Positions 6,575 through 13,483 of a stretch of DNA of 13,483 bases are shown piece after piece. Origin of the DNA: Actinomycetota bacterium (GTDB taxonomy: Bacteria; Actinomycetota; Actinomycetes; Actinomycetales; Microbacteriaceae). The stretch covers positions 1 to 13,483 of the forward strand of contig VGAV01000025.1 of the NCBI GenBank assembly GCA_016870695.1, given 5' to 3'. The notes under the pieces were generated by a model, which did no database searches, was not told where the DNA came from, and saw nothing but the letters and a program-made list of their open reading frames with translations. How positions within the stretch are numbered: position 1 is the first letter of the stretch; every line of letters starts with the position of its first letter. Made by a program: the position numbers and the translations under genes.

Positions 6575-7042
6575 TCAGTCCCCGCGGCGGTCCTCGAAGA
6601 ACGCCCGCAGCAGGGCCGACGCCTCCTCCTCGGCGACCCCGCCGACCACCTCGACCCGGTACGGCAGGCGCCGGTCGCGCAGCACGTCGTACATCGATCC
6701 GGCCGCGCCGGCCTTGGCATCCCAGGATCCGAAGACGACCCGCGGGACGCGCGCCTGCAGGACGGCCCCCGCGCACATGACGCACGGCTCCAGTGTGACG
6801 ACGAGGGTGCAGTCCGCGAGATGCCACGAGCCGAGGGCGTCGGCGGCGCAGCGCAGCGCGACGACCTCCGCGTGCGCGGTCGGGTCACCCGTCCGCTCGC
6901 GCAGGTTCCGTCCCTCGCCGAGGACCCGACCGTCGGGCCCCAGGACCACCGCCCCCACCGGGACGTCGCCCTCCGCTGCCGCCTCCCCGGCCAGCACGAG
7001 GGCACGGCGCATCGCGTCGAGGTCGGCGGCGAGCGGGGTCAC
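6575..7042 (-). CDS. tadA: tRNA adenosine(34) deaminase
   Basis: This 155-residue zinc enzyme converts adenosine to inosine at the wobble position of tRNA-Arg(ACG). It has the cytidine/deoxycytidylate deaminase fold. HAE (57-59) supplies the zinc His and catalytic Glu. PCVMCAG (86-92) supplies the two zinc cysteines (87 and 90). The N-terminal [20 protein letters not shown] region is typical of TadA. The start is GTG 7042, with GGAGG four to five bases upstream; the next in-frame ATG (residue 11) would clip the first helix. It converges with the LLM gene and diverges from upp, with 67 bp shared. Nothing appears missing. Confidence 0.95.
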   Translation of the reverse strand: MTPLAADLDAMRRALVLAGEAAAEGDVPVGAVVLGPDGRVLGEGRNLRERTGDPTAHAEVVALRCAADALGSWHLADCTLVVTLEPCVMCAGAVLQARVPRVVFGSWDAKAGAAGSMYDVLRDRRLPYRVEVVGGVAEEEASALLRAFFEDRRGD

Positions 7043-7096
7043 GGTCCTCCGGGACGGGAAGTGCGACGCCGGGGTGGGGCGCGCGGGCGGAACGGC

Positions 7097-7102
7097 TAGC
7101 CT
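7097..7102 (+). promoter_or_regulatory. -10 element for leaderless transcription of upp
   Basis: TAGCCT is followed by seven bases and then the upp ATG. There is no Shine-Dalgarno in the seven bases, which supports a leaderless mRNA. The element lies inside the palindrome GGCTAGCC. No clear -35 was seen. Confidence 0.5.
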
Positions 7103-7109
7103 TGAGCCT

Positions 7110-7742
7110 ATGCGTGTCCACGTCGCCGATCACCCGCTCATCACCCACAAGCTCACGGTGCTGCGTGACGTGCAGACGTCGTCGCCGGTGTTCCGCCAGC
7201 TGACCGAGGAGCTCGTGACGCTCCTCGCGTACGAGGCGACCCGCAACGTCCGCGTCGACCCCGTCGAGATCCAGACCCCGGTGACCACCACCACCGGGGT
7301 GAAGATCAGCGAGCCCCGCCCGATCGTCGTTCCCATCCTGCGTGCCGGTCTCGGCATGCTCGAGGGCATGGTCAAGCTCCTCCCCACGGCCGAGGTCGGC
7401 TTCCTCGGCATGGTCCGCGACGAGGAGACCTTCGAGCCGACCACCTACGCCGAGCGTCTGCCGGACGACCTCAGCGACCGCCAGTGCTTCGTGCTCGACC
7501 CGATGCTCGCCACCGGCGGCTCGCTCGGCGCGGCCATCAACTTCCTGTTCGCCCGCGGCGCGCAGGACGTCACCGCGATCTGCCTGCTCGGGGCGCCCGA
7601 GGGCGTCGCGGCCATCGAGAAGCAGGTCGAGGGGCACGACGTCACGCTCGTGCTGGGCGCGGTCGACGAGCGCCTCAACGAGAAGGGCTACATCGTGCCC
7701 GGTCTCGGCGACGCGGGCGACCGCCTCTACGGCACGGCCTGA
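7110..7742 (+). CDS. upp: Uracil phosphoribosyltransferase
   Basis: This 210-residue cytoplasmic enzyme makes UMP from uracil and PRPP in pyrimidine salvage. The N-terminus [20 protein letters not shown] is typical. [10 protein letters not shown] (74-83) is the conserved hydrophobic segment, and the PRPP loop [10 protein letters not shown] (129-138) is intact. The C-terminal [17 protein letters not shown] (193-209) is the uracil-binding and family-closing motif. The ATG at 7110 is preceded by a -10-like TAGCCT and no ribosome site, so the mRNA is probably leaderless. The frame is open far upstream, but that stretch lies antisense over tadA. The gene converges with the large nuclease-helicase gene. 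Confidence 0.97.
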   Translation: MRVHVADHPLITHKLTVLRDVQTSSPVFRQLTEELVTLLAYEATRNVRVDPVEIQTPVTTTTGVKISEPRPIVVPILRAGLGMLEGMVKLLPTAEVGFLGMVRDEETFEPTTYAERLPDDLSDRQCFVLDPMLATGGSLGAAINFLFARGAQDVTAICLLGAPEGVAAIEKQVEGHDVTLVLGAVDERLNEKGYIVPGLGDAGDRLYGTA

Positions 7743-7756
7743 GGCGCGCCCCGCGG

Positions 7757-7843
7757 CTCAGACGACGGCGGGCTCGCACGTCGCCGGTGAGGGCGCCCGC
7801 CGATGTCGCTGGGCCGCCCTCAGACGACGGCCGGCTCGCGCAC
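7757..7843. repeat. Imperfect direct repeat duplicating the end of the nuclease-helicase gene
   Basis: The segment at 7757-7779 and the segment at 7819-7843 both begin CTCAGACGACGGC, then differ by one base and one 2-base indel before CAC. The right copy is the real 3' end of the minus-strand nuclease-helicase gene (Glu-Pro-Ala-Val-Val-stop). The left copy, 62 bp beyond the stop, would read Cys-Glu-Pro-Ala-Val-Val-stop in its own frame. It looks like a small local duplication. Confidence 0.5.
7788..7822. terminator. Hairpin between convergent upp and nuclease-helicase genes
   Basis: TGAGGGCG (7788-7795) pairs perfectly with CGCCCTCA (7815-7822), and CCC/GGG inside can add three pairs after a one-base bulge. 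The right arm includes the nuclease-helicase stop codon. This is the strongest hairpin between convergent genes in the window. It lacks a T-tract but is well placed to end transcription from both sides. Confidence 0.5.
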
Positions 7844-10800
7844 ATCGGCCTCGACGAGGCGCGCGAACGCGCTGAGACGGGCGACTCCCTCCGGCGTACG
7901 CGGGAGGTCGTCAAGCAGGGCGGGCGAGAAGACCACGTAGGCCGCCTGCATCGCGCGCGAGATCGCGACGTTGATCCGGTTGCGCAGCAGGAGGAACTCG
8001 AGCCCGCGGGGAGCATCCCGGCCGGAGGACGCGGCGAGAGTCAGGACCGCGACCACGGCCTCCTTCCCCTGGAACCGGTCCACCGTACCGACCGGCACGT
8101 CGGCGAACCCGGCCGCGGCCAGTGCCTCCTCGACGGCCACCTGCTGGGCGTTGTAGGGCGTGATCACGATGATGTCGTCGGCCCGCAGGGGCCGGGGCTC
8201 GTGCCGGACCGCGGTGTCGCCGGCGCCGCCCTCCGCACCGGTCCACCGACGCCCCACGAGGTCTGCGACGATGCGCACGACCTCCGCCGCCTCCTCGGGC
8301 GAGCAGGTCGCGTTGCCGGTGTGGCGCACCGGGCGCACGTGCACGCCGGGCTCGATCCCGTCCAGGGTGCGCAGCGCCGTGGACGGGTGCGCGGCCAGGC
8401 GCCCCTCGTACGACAGGCGCGACACGGGCTCGGCGACGTCCGGATGCATGCGCCGGGTGCGCGCGAGGAAGTAGCCGAGCTCCGCGGGCACGACCTCGGC
8501 ACCGTCGATGATCCACCCCAGCGCGGACGTGTCGACGGGCTCCGGGTGGGTGCCCTGGCTGACCTGCGGCAGCTGCTGCGGGTCGCCGAGCAGCAGCAGT
8601 CGCTGGGCGACGAGCGAGACGGCGATCGTGGATGCCAGCGAGAACTGCCCCGCCTCGTCGATGACGAGCAGGTCGAGGCTGCCACGCGGCAGGCGCCCCT
8701 CGTGACTGAAGTCCCAGGCCGTCCCGCCGACGACGAAGCCCGTCGCGGCGTTCTCGGCCGTGAAGGCGGCGATGCCGTTCTTCGGCAGCACCGTGAAGGC
8801 GTGCGCGGCCGCGGGATCCTTCGGCGCCTTGCCGACCCGCGACGCGGGGACGCCGGCGTCGACCACCCGGTCGAGCATGTTCTCGACCGTCGCGTGCGAC
8901 TGCGCGACCACGCCGACGCGGAACCCGCGCTCGGCGACGAGACGCGCGATGACGTGGGAGCCGACATAGGTCTTGCCCGTGCCGGGAGGGCCCTGCACCG
9001 CGAGGTAGCTGTGGTCGAGGTCCGCCACGCTGCGGGTGATGGCCCCGACCTCGTCGAGAGGCTCGGCGGTGGCGGGGCCCCTGCTCGCGGTCCCGGCGGC
9101 GGCGGTGACGCCGGTGACCGCGGCGAGCGCGCCGGACCGCGTCCGCGGCGGCACGCGACGCAGGATGTCGGCGGCCGGGCCCTGCGGGATCCGCGGCGCC
9201 GCCGCCAGCACGGCGTCGGCCCAGGCATCGATCGCCTTCTGCTGGTTGCCGGCCCGGGGCGGTGCGGGCGGCGTCAGGGCCAGCGGCAGCTCGTCCCATG
9301 TCACGCCGTCGGCCGCGACCTCCTCGACGACGGCCCCGTCGTCGAGCACCTCGCGGACGGTGACCCGCCGCGCGCCGTGGATCCAGCGCGGCCGGGTCTC
9401 CATCGGGAACGGCGCCGGCAGGTCGTAGACGGCAAACGGCTCGCCGTCGACGCTCAGGCGCGTGCCGGGCGCCAGCTCTCCACGCAACTCGATGAGGCGG
9501 CGTTCCGCGCCGCGGCCGGACTCGGCGATGTGCCAGTCCGCCACCACGCGGGAGCGGGCGGCGTCGACGACGACCACGTCGCGGGTCTCCTCCCACACGG
9601 ACACCGGCTCGCGCAGGCGCAGGAAGTGGGTGGCCCAGTACGTCTTCTCCTCGCGCGGGTAGTAGTCGATCGCGGCGGCCGCCAACCGCAGGGCGACCGC
9701 GTCCGCCTCGTCGGCGTCGGCTGCCCACCGCTGCAGCGCCGTCGCGCGGGGCGAGGGCTCGTAGGCCTGCTCGTCGGGCTCGGCGCCGCGGGCCGGGACG
9801 GCGCCCGACTCGCGGGCGCGCTCGACGAGCCAGTCGCGCAGGCGACGGGTCGAGACGCAGTCGTAGCGGTTGTAGTCCGCGAGGTCGTCGAGCACGCGTC
9901 GCGCCCCGTCCGCGTCGCCGTCCGCCGCGAGCGCCCGCGCCTCCACGTACTTGACGATGGAGTCGTCGCCGCGCTGCACGTCGCTCGTGCGCACCTCGTC
10001 GCCCATGTACAGCGGCTCGAGCTTCTTGATGGAGTACGACCGCGATCCGACGCGGAGCGCACGACGGACGACCGGGTACAGGTCGACGAAGACGCCGTCG
10101 CGCAGCAGCCGGTCGACGTCCGCCTCGCGCACCCCGTACCGTGCCGCCATCGTGAGCAGATGCGTCGGCTCGTAGGGCGCGTAGTGGTAGATGTGCATGC
10201 CGGGGAACCGCTCGCGCCGCAGCGCCACCATGTCGAGGAAGCGCTCCAGCGCCGCCCGCTCCTGGTCGAACGTGTGCGCCCACAGCGCGCCGTACGTCTC
10301 GCGGCTGTCGACCCACCCGAACAGGTAGTCGATGCCCCAGTGCGCGCCAGCGCCCTCCGTGTAGAGCGGGTCGCCCTCGAAGTCGAAGAAGAGGTCGCCG
10401 TGGTCCGGACGGGGCAGCACGCCGAGCGATTTGGGGGCGACGACCTCGAAGGTGGGGACGGCGTGCGGGTCGGCATCCGCCTCGTCCCCGGGCACGCCGG
10501 CCGGACTCGCGAGCTGCAGCCGGGCCTGCGTGCGCAGCGACTGGAACGTGTCGGCGCTCATCGCGCTCGGACCCGTCGCGGCGGCGGCGAGCGCGTCGAT
10601 CGTCTCGACACCGCCGGCCCGCAGGCGCTCGCGCTGGACGGGGCGCATGCCCGCCACGAGGAGGAGGTCGCGGTGGGCGACGACCTCGAGCTCGCACGTG
10701 GCGCACCGCCCGCACGCGATCACGCCGAGGTCGCCGCGCGGGTCGCCCCACGGGATGACGGGGCCGGCGGTGCCGAGACCGACGGCGCGGTCCGCGATGA

Positions 10801-11419
10801 GGGCGCGCAGCCGGGCCCGGCGCAGGCCGAACACCGGCAGGAGGTCGTCGACACGGTGCTCGCTCACCGACCCGTCGCCGAGGAGGAGCTGCACGTCGTC
10901 GGCGCGGGGGACGCCGAGGCGGTCCAGCTGGTCGACATAGGCGGCGAGCTGCATGAGGGCGGTGACGCGGGCCCGGCGGGCGAGCTTGGTGTCCTGCACG
11001 ACCCACCGGCGTGGCATCCCGTCGCCCCGGTCCGGCTCGCGGACGAGGAAGTCGGCGAACCCGACGAACTCCTCGGTGGCGAAGGCCGCCTGGTAGACGA
11101 CCTCGACGTCCGGGTCGGCCAGGGCGTCGCCGGTGAGGCGGACCGCGTCGGCGAGCGCCGCCGCGTCCGACGAGCGCGTCTCGGGGATCTCGCGCACGGC
11201 CGCACCGAAACGGGCCCGGTACTCGTCGAGCACGCGCAGCTCGTGCGCGGTGCCGAGGCGGGCCGCGCGCTCGAGCGTGGCGTCCTCGGGGTCGTCGACG
11301 GGCGCGATGCGGCCGATCTTCGCGTCGATCGCCCTCACCCACGCGAACTCGCATTCGGCTGCCGCCTTGAGGTCGCTGGCGCTCCAGACGATCCGACCGT
11401 CCTGCTCGATGTACCGCAT
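7820..11419 (-). CDS. TM0106-type RecB/Cas4-like nuclease fused to RNase H-like nuclease and SF1 helicase
   Basis: This 1199-residue protein has three parts. (1) Residues about 10-250 are a RecB/Cas4-type nuclease: GFAD (Asp123), QDTK (Asp143 and Lys145) and QLAAY (Gln157, Tyr161). Cys23 with CGRCATC (236, 239, 242) could hold a 4Fe-4S cluster as in Cas4, AddB and Dna2. (2) Residues about 340-535 resemble the RNase_H_2/DEDD exonuclease domain: DFEGD (346-350) and YNRYDC (516-521). (3) Residues about 785-1170 are an SF1 (UPF1/DNA2-like) helicase: GPPGTGKT (810-817), VIDEAGQ (919-925), GDPQQLPQV (945-953), RRMHPDV (989-995), FQGKE (1116-1120) and NVAISRA (1150-1156). All motifs look intact, so DNA end-processing or repair is likely, but the family is poorly characterised. 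The ATG follows GGGGGA. The gene is divergent from nadE. Confidence 0.92.
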   Translation of the reverse strand: MRYIEQDGRIVWSASDLKAAAECEFAWVRAIDAKIGRIAPVDDPEDATLERAARLGTAHELRVLDEYRARFGAAVREIPETRSSDAAALADAVRLTGDALADPDVEVVYQAAFATEEFVGFADFLVREPDRGDGMPRRWVVQDTKLARRARVTALMQLAAYVDQLDRLGVPRADDVQLLLGDGSVSEHRVDDLLPVFGLRRARLRALIADRAVGLGTAGPVIPWGDPRGDLGVIACGRCATCELEVVAHRDLLLVAGMRPVQRERLRAGGVETIDALAAAATGPSAMSADTFQSLRTQARLQLASPAGVPGDEADADPHAVPTFEVVAPKSLGVLPRPDHGDLFFDFEGDPLYTEGAGAHWGIDYLFGWVDSRETYGALWAHTFDQERAALERFLDMVALRRERFPGMHIYHYAPYEPTHLLTMAARYGVREADVDRLLRDGVFVDLYPVVRRALRVGSRSYSIKKLEPLYMGDEVRTSDVQRGDDSIVKYVEARALAADGDADGARRVLDDLADYNRYDCVSTRRLRDWLVERARESGAVPARGAEPDEQAYEPSPRATALQRWAADADEADAVALRLAAAAIDYYPREEKTYWATHFLRLREPVSVWEETRDVVVVDAARSRVVADWHIAESGRGAERRLIELRGELAPGTRLSVDGEPFAVYDLPAPFPMETRPRWIHGARRVTVREVLDDGAVVEEVAADGVTWDELPLALTPPAPPRAGNQQKAIDAWADAVLAAAPRIPQGPAADILRRVPPRTRSGALAAVTGVTAAAGTASRGPATAEPLDEVGAITRSVADLDHSYLAVQGPPGTGKTYVGSHVIARLVAERGFRVGVVAQSHATVENMLDRVVDAGVPASRVGKAPKDPAAAHAFTVLPKNGIAAFTAENAATGFVVGGTAWDFSHEGRLPRGSLDLLVIDEAGQFSLASTIAVSLVAQRLLLLGDPQQLPQVSQGTHPEPVDTSALGWIIDGAEVVPAELGYFLARTRRMHPDVAEPVSRLSYEGRLAAHPSTALRTLDGIEPGVHVRPVRHTGNATCSPEEAAEVVRIVADLVGRRWTGAEGGAGDTAVRHEPRPLRADDIIVITPYNAQQVAVEEALAAAGFADVPVGTVDRFQGKEAVVAVLTLAASSGRDAPRGLEFLLLRNRINVAISRAMQAAYVVFSPALLDDLPRTPEGVARLSAFARLVEADVREPAVV

Positions 11420-11434
11420 GATCCCCCACGGTAA

Positions 11435-11470
11435 TCCGGGGCGCCGACATCGGCGGTCGCGGCGCCCGGA
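11435..11470. repeat. Nested inverted repeat between nuclease-helicase and nadE
   Basis: TCCGGGGCGCC (11435-11445) is matched in inverted order by GGCGCCCGGA (11461-11470), with one extra G in the left arm. A second, perfect 6-bp arm palindrome, CGCCGA-CA-TCGGCG (11442-11455), shares part of the left arm. The structure lies in the 107-bp divergent region and could be an operator for one or both genes. GC-rich sequence makes chance repeats more likely, hence moderate confidence. Confidence 0.4.
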
Positions 11471-11514
11471 CGGGGCGCTGCGCGATCCGGCCGCCCCTTG
11501 TCGGGAGCACCTGA

Positions 11515-11520
11515 CAGACT
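11515..11520 (+). promoter_or_regulatory. Weak -10-like element for nadE
   Basis: CAGACT ends six bases before the nadE GTG, the same spacing seen at arsR. The first base departs from the TANNNT pattern and there is no -35. It is listed because no ribosome site is correctly spaced for the GTG: GAAAGG directly abuts it. Confidence 0.25.
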
Positions 11521-11526
11521 GAAAGG

Positions 11527-13483
11527 GTGAGCACCGACCTGCCGTTCGAGAGCGTCTACCGGCACGGGTTCGCGCGCGTCGCCGCGTGCACGATCCCCGT
11601 CGCGGTGGCCGACCCCGCCCGCAACGCCGACGCCGTCCTCGCCTCGGCGCGCGACTGCCACGACGAGGGCGTCGCCGTGGCCGTGTTCCCGGAGCTGTGC
11701 CTGTCCGGCTACGCCATCGACGACCTGGTCATGCAGGACCCTCTGCTCGATGCGGTCGAGGCGGCCGTGGGGCGCATCGTCGCGGCATCCGTCGACCTTC
11801 TGCCCGTGCTGCTGGTGGGTGCGCCGCTGCGCAGCGGCAACCGCCTCTACAACTGCGCGGTTGTGATCCACCGCGGCCGGGTGCTGGGCGTCGCACCGAA
11901 GTCGTACCTGCCGACCTACCGGGAGTTCTACGAGCACCGGTGGTACGCGCGCGGAGACGACCGGTCGGAGGAGCTCATCGTCGTGGCCGGGCAGACGGCG
12001 CCCTTCGGCCCCGACCTCCTCTTCGACGCGGTCGACGTCCCCGGGCTGACCGTGCACGCCGAGGTCTGCGAGGACGTGTGGGTGCCGATCCCGCCCTCGT
12101 CCGGCGCCGCGCTGGCGGGCGCCACCGTGCTCGCGAACCTCTCCGGCAGCCCCATCACGATCGGCCGCGCCGACGACCGGTCTCTGCTGTCGCAGTCGCA
12201 GTCGCTCCGCTGCCTCGCCGCGTACGTGTACGCCGCCGCGGGGCAGGGCGAGTCGACCAACGACGTCTCGTGGGACGGCCAGACCATGATCTACGAGGGC
12301 GGGCAGCTGCTCACCACCACCGAGCGGTTCCCCGACGGTCCGCGGCGGAGCGTCGCCGACGTCGACCTCGACCGCCTGCGACAGGACCGCCTCCGTCAGG
12401 GCACCTTCGACGACAACCGACGCACGACCCGGCCGCGGTTCCGCACCGTGACGTTCGAGCTGGCTCCGCCGGCTGCCGACATCGGCCTGCGCCGCGCGCT
12501 CGACCGCTTCCCGTTCGTCCCCGACGACCCATCCCGCCTCGCACAGGACTGCTACGAGGCGTTCAACATCCAGGTGTCGGGTCTCGTGCAGCGCCTGGAG
12601 GCCATCGGGAATCCCAAGCCGGTGCTCGGCGTCAGCGGCGGCCTCGACTCCACGCACGCCCTCCTCGTCATCGCGCGGGCCATGGACCGGATGGGCCGGC
12701 CGCGCAGCGACATCCTCACCTACACGCTGCCCGGCTTCGCCACGAGCGAGCGGACCAAGCGCAACGCCATCGCCCTCGCCGAGGCCGTCGGGGCATCCAT
12801 CGAAGAGATCGACATCCGCCCGGCGGCATCCGAGATGCTCGCGCGCATGGGGCACCCGTTCGCCGCGGGCGAGCCCGTGCACGACGTCACGTTCGAGAAC
12901 GTGCAGGCGGGTCTGCGCACGGACTACCTCTTCCGCCTGGCGAACCAGAACGGCGGCATCGTCGTGGGCACGGGCGACCTGTCCGAGATCGCGCTGGGCT
13001 GGTCGACGTACGGCGTCGGCGACCAGATGAGCCACTACTCCGTGAACCCGGGGGTGCCGAAGACCCTCATCCAGCACGTCATCCGGTGGGTCATTTCCGC
13101 CGGGGAGCTCAGCGCCGCCACCGTCGAGGTGCTGCAGGCCGTCCTCGACACTGAGATCAGCCCCGAGCTGGTGCCGGCCGGGCAGGACGGACGGATGCAG
13201 TCCACCGAGGACCGCATCGGCCCCTACAACCTCCACGACTTCACGCTTTACCACGTGCTGCGCTACGGCTTCCGGCCGTCGAAGATCGCGTTCCTCGCCG
13301 CCCGGGCCTGGGGGGATCCGGATGCCGGGACGTGGCCTCCGGGATACCCGGAAGGTCAGCGCCCGTCCTACGACCTGGTCACCGTCGCACGGTGGCTCGA
13401 GGTGTTCCTGCAGCGGTTCTTCGGCTTCGCGCAGTTCAAGCGCACCGCCATCCCCAACGGCCCGAAGGTCTCCCCCGCGGGCT
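11527..13483 (+). CDS. nadE: Glutamine-dependent NAD+ synthase, 3' end beyond the window
   Basis: 652 codons are visible and the frame is still open at the window edge. The enzyme amidates nicotinate adenine dinucleotide to NAD+, using ammonia released from glutamine and passed through an internal tunnel. The N-terminal nitrilase-type glutaminase has its Glu-Lys-Cys triad: Glu56 in FPELCLSGY, Lys125 in PKSYLPTYREFYE and Cys181 in AEVCEDVWVP. The C-terminal synthetase has the ATP loop SGGLDSTHA (370-378). Similarity to mycobacterial NadE is strong throughout as I recall that sequence (FDDNRR, TFENVQAGLRTDYLF, GTGDLSE, GWSTYGVGDQMSHY). About 25-35 C-terminal residues are missing. The GTG at 11527 aligns with the family N-terminus (YRHGFARVAACT), but no well-spaced ribosome site is present. 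Confidence 0.96.
   Translation, partial: MSTDLPFESVYRHGFARVAACTIPVAVADPARNADAVLASARDCHDEGVAVAVFPELCLSGYAIDDLVMQDPLLDAVEAAVGRIVAASVDLLPVLLVGAPLRSGNRLYNCAVVIHRGRVLGVAPKSYLPTYREFYEHRWYARGDDRSEELIVVAGQTAPFGPDLLFDAVDVPGLTVHAEVCEDVWVPIPPSSGAALAGATVLANLSGSPITIGRADDRSLLSQSQSLRCLAAYVYAAAGQGESTNDVSWDGQTMIYEGGQLLTTTERFPDGPRRSVADVDLDRLRQDRLRQGTFDDNRRTTRPRFRTVTFELAPPAADIGLRRALDRFPFVPDDPSRLAQDCYEAFNIQVSGLVQRLEAIGNPKPVLGVSGGLDSTHALLVIARAMDRMGRPRSDILTYTLPGFATSERTKRNAIALAEAVGASIEEIDIRPAASEMLARMGHPFAAGEPVHDVTFENVQAGLRTDYLFRLANQNGGIVVGTGDLSEIALGWSTYGVGDQMSHYSVNPGVPKTLIQHVIRWVISAGELSAATVEVLQAVLDTEISPELVPAGQDGRMQSTEDRIGPYNLHDFTLYHVLRYGFRPSKIAFLAARAWGDPDAGTWPPGYPEGQRPSYDLVTVARWLEVFLQRFFGFAQFKRTAIPNGPKVSPAG

Noticed and set aside
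7820..11419. CRISPR-associated Cas4
   Set aside because: The N-terminal nuclease shares Cas4-type motifs, but there is no repeat array or other cas gene, and the helicase fusion matches the TM0106-type family instead.
7484..11434. A very long open plus-strand frame (over 1300 codons) opposite the nuclease-helicase gene
   Set aside because: Its product is low-complexity, rich in Arg, Gly and Asp-Val-His runs, with no domain. The opposite strand encodes an intact multi-domain protein; such mirror frames are normal in GC-rich genes.
11586..13154. Plus-strand frame of 522 codons within nadE
   Set aside because: It is an out-of-frame shadow of nadE. The in-frame reading from 11527 contains every NAD+ synthase motif and simply runs past the window edge.

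Overview
This window comes from a high-GC actinobacterium, most likely Microbacterium or a close relative in Microbacteriaceae. That is an inference from the strong G/C third-position bias, the tiny Actinobacteria-type ribosomal protein bS22, an F420-dependent oxidoreductase of the mycobacterial Rv1855c type, and a fused glutaminase/NAD+ synthase that closely resembles the mycobacterial NadE. Genes are tightly packed; the longest intergenic gap is about 125 bp. I found no rRNA, tRNA, CRISPR array, insertion sequence, integrase or prophage gene. It reads as ordinary chromosomal housekeeping sequence rather than an accessory island.

Layout. Positions 11-1264 are on the minus strand: a single-domain rhodanese, the 32-residue ribosomal protein bS22, a BldC-like helix-turn-helix protein, and a Cys-free ArsR-type regulator. 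The ArsR gene is divergent from a K+ uptake operon (1331-3437, plus strand): the KtrB/TrkH pore subunit and the KtrA/TrkA RCK gating subunit, overlapping by 8 bp with a TTG start for the second. proC (3516-4361, minus) converges on it. Next is a two-gene plus-strand operon (4488-6554): an alpha/beta hydrolase whose nucleophile position is Ala, followed by an F420-dependent LLM oxidoreductase. tadA (6575-7042, minus) and upp (7110-7742, plus) diverge. A 1199-residue nuclease-helicase occupies 7820-11419 on the minus strand. It combines a Cas4/RecB-type nuclease with a likely Fe-S cluster, an RNase H-like nuclease and an SF1 helicase. nadE (11527 to the window end, plus) runs off the right edge with roughly 25-35 residues missing.

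Points beyond routine annotation: (1) the hydrolase with GWALGG in place of GxSxG, operonic with an F420 enzyme; (2) the dual-nuclease helicase; (3) a dispersed heptamer GGATGCC/GGCATCC, 16 copies by my hand count, mostly carried by the codon pairs GAT-GCC and GCA-TCC; (4) repeated TANNNT-N6/7-start arrangements suggesting leaderless mRNAs for arsR, upp and perhaps proC; (5) a nested inverted repeat between the nuclease-helicase gene and nadE, and another upstream of the hydrolase; (6) a short duplication of the 3' end of the nuclease-helicase gene. I see no clear multi-gene undescribed defence or mobile system. The hydrolase-LLM pair and the nuclease-helicase are the best candidates for unknown biochemistry.
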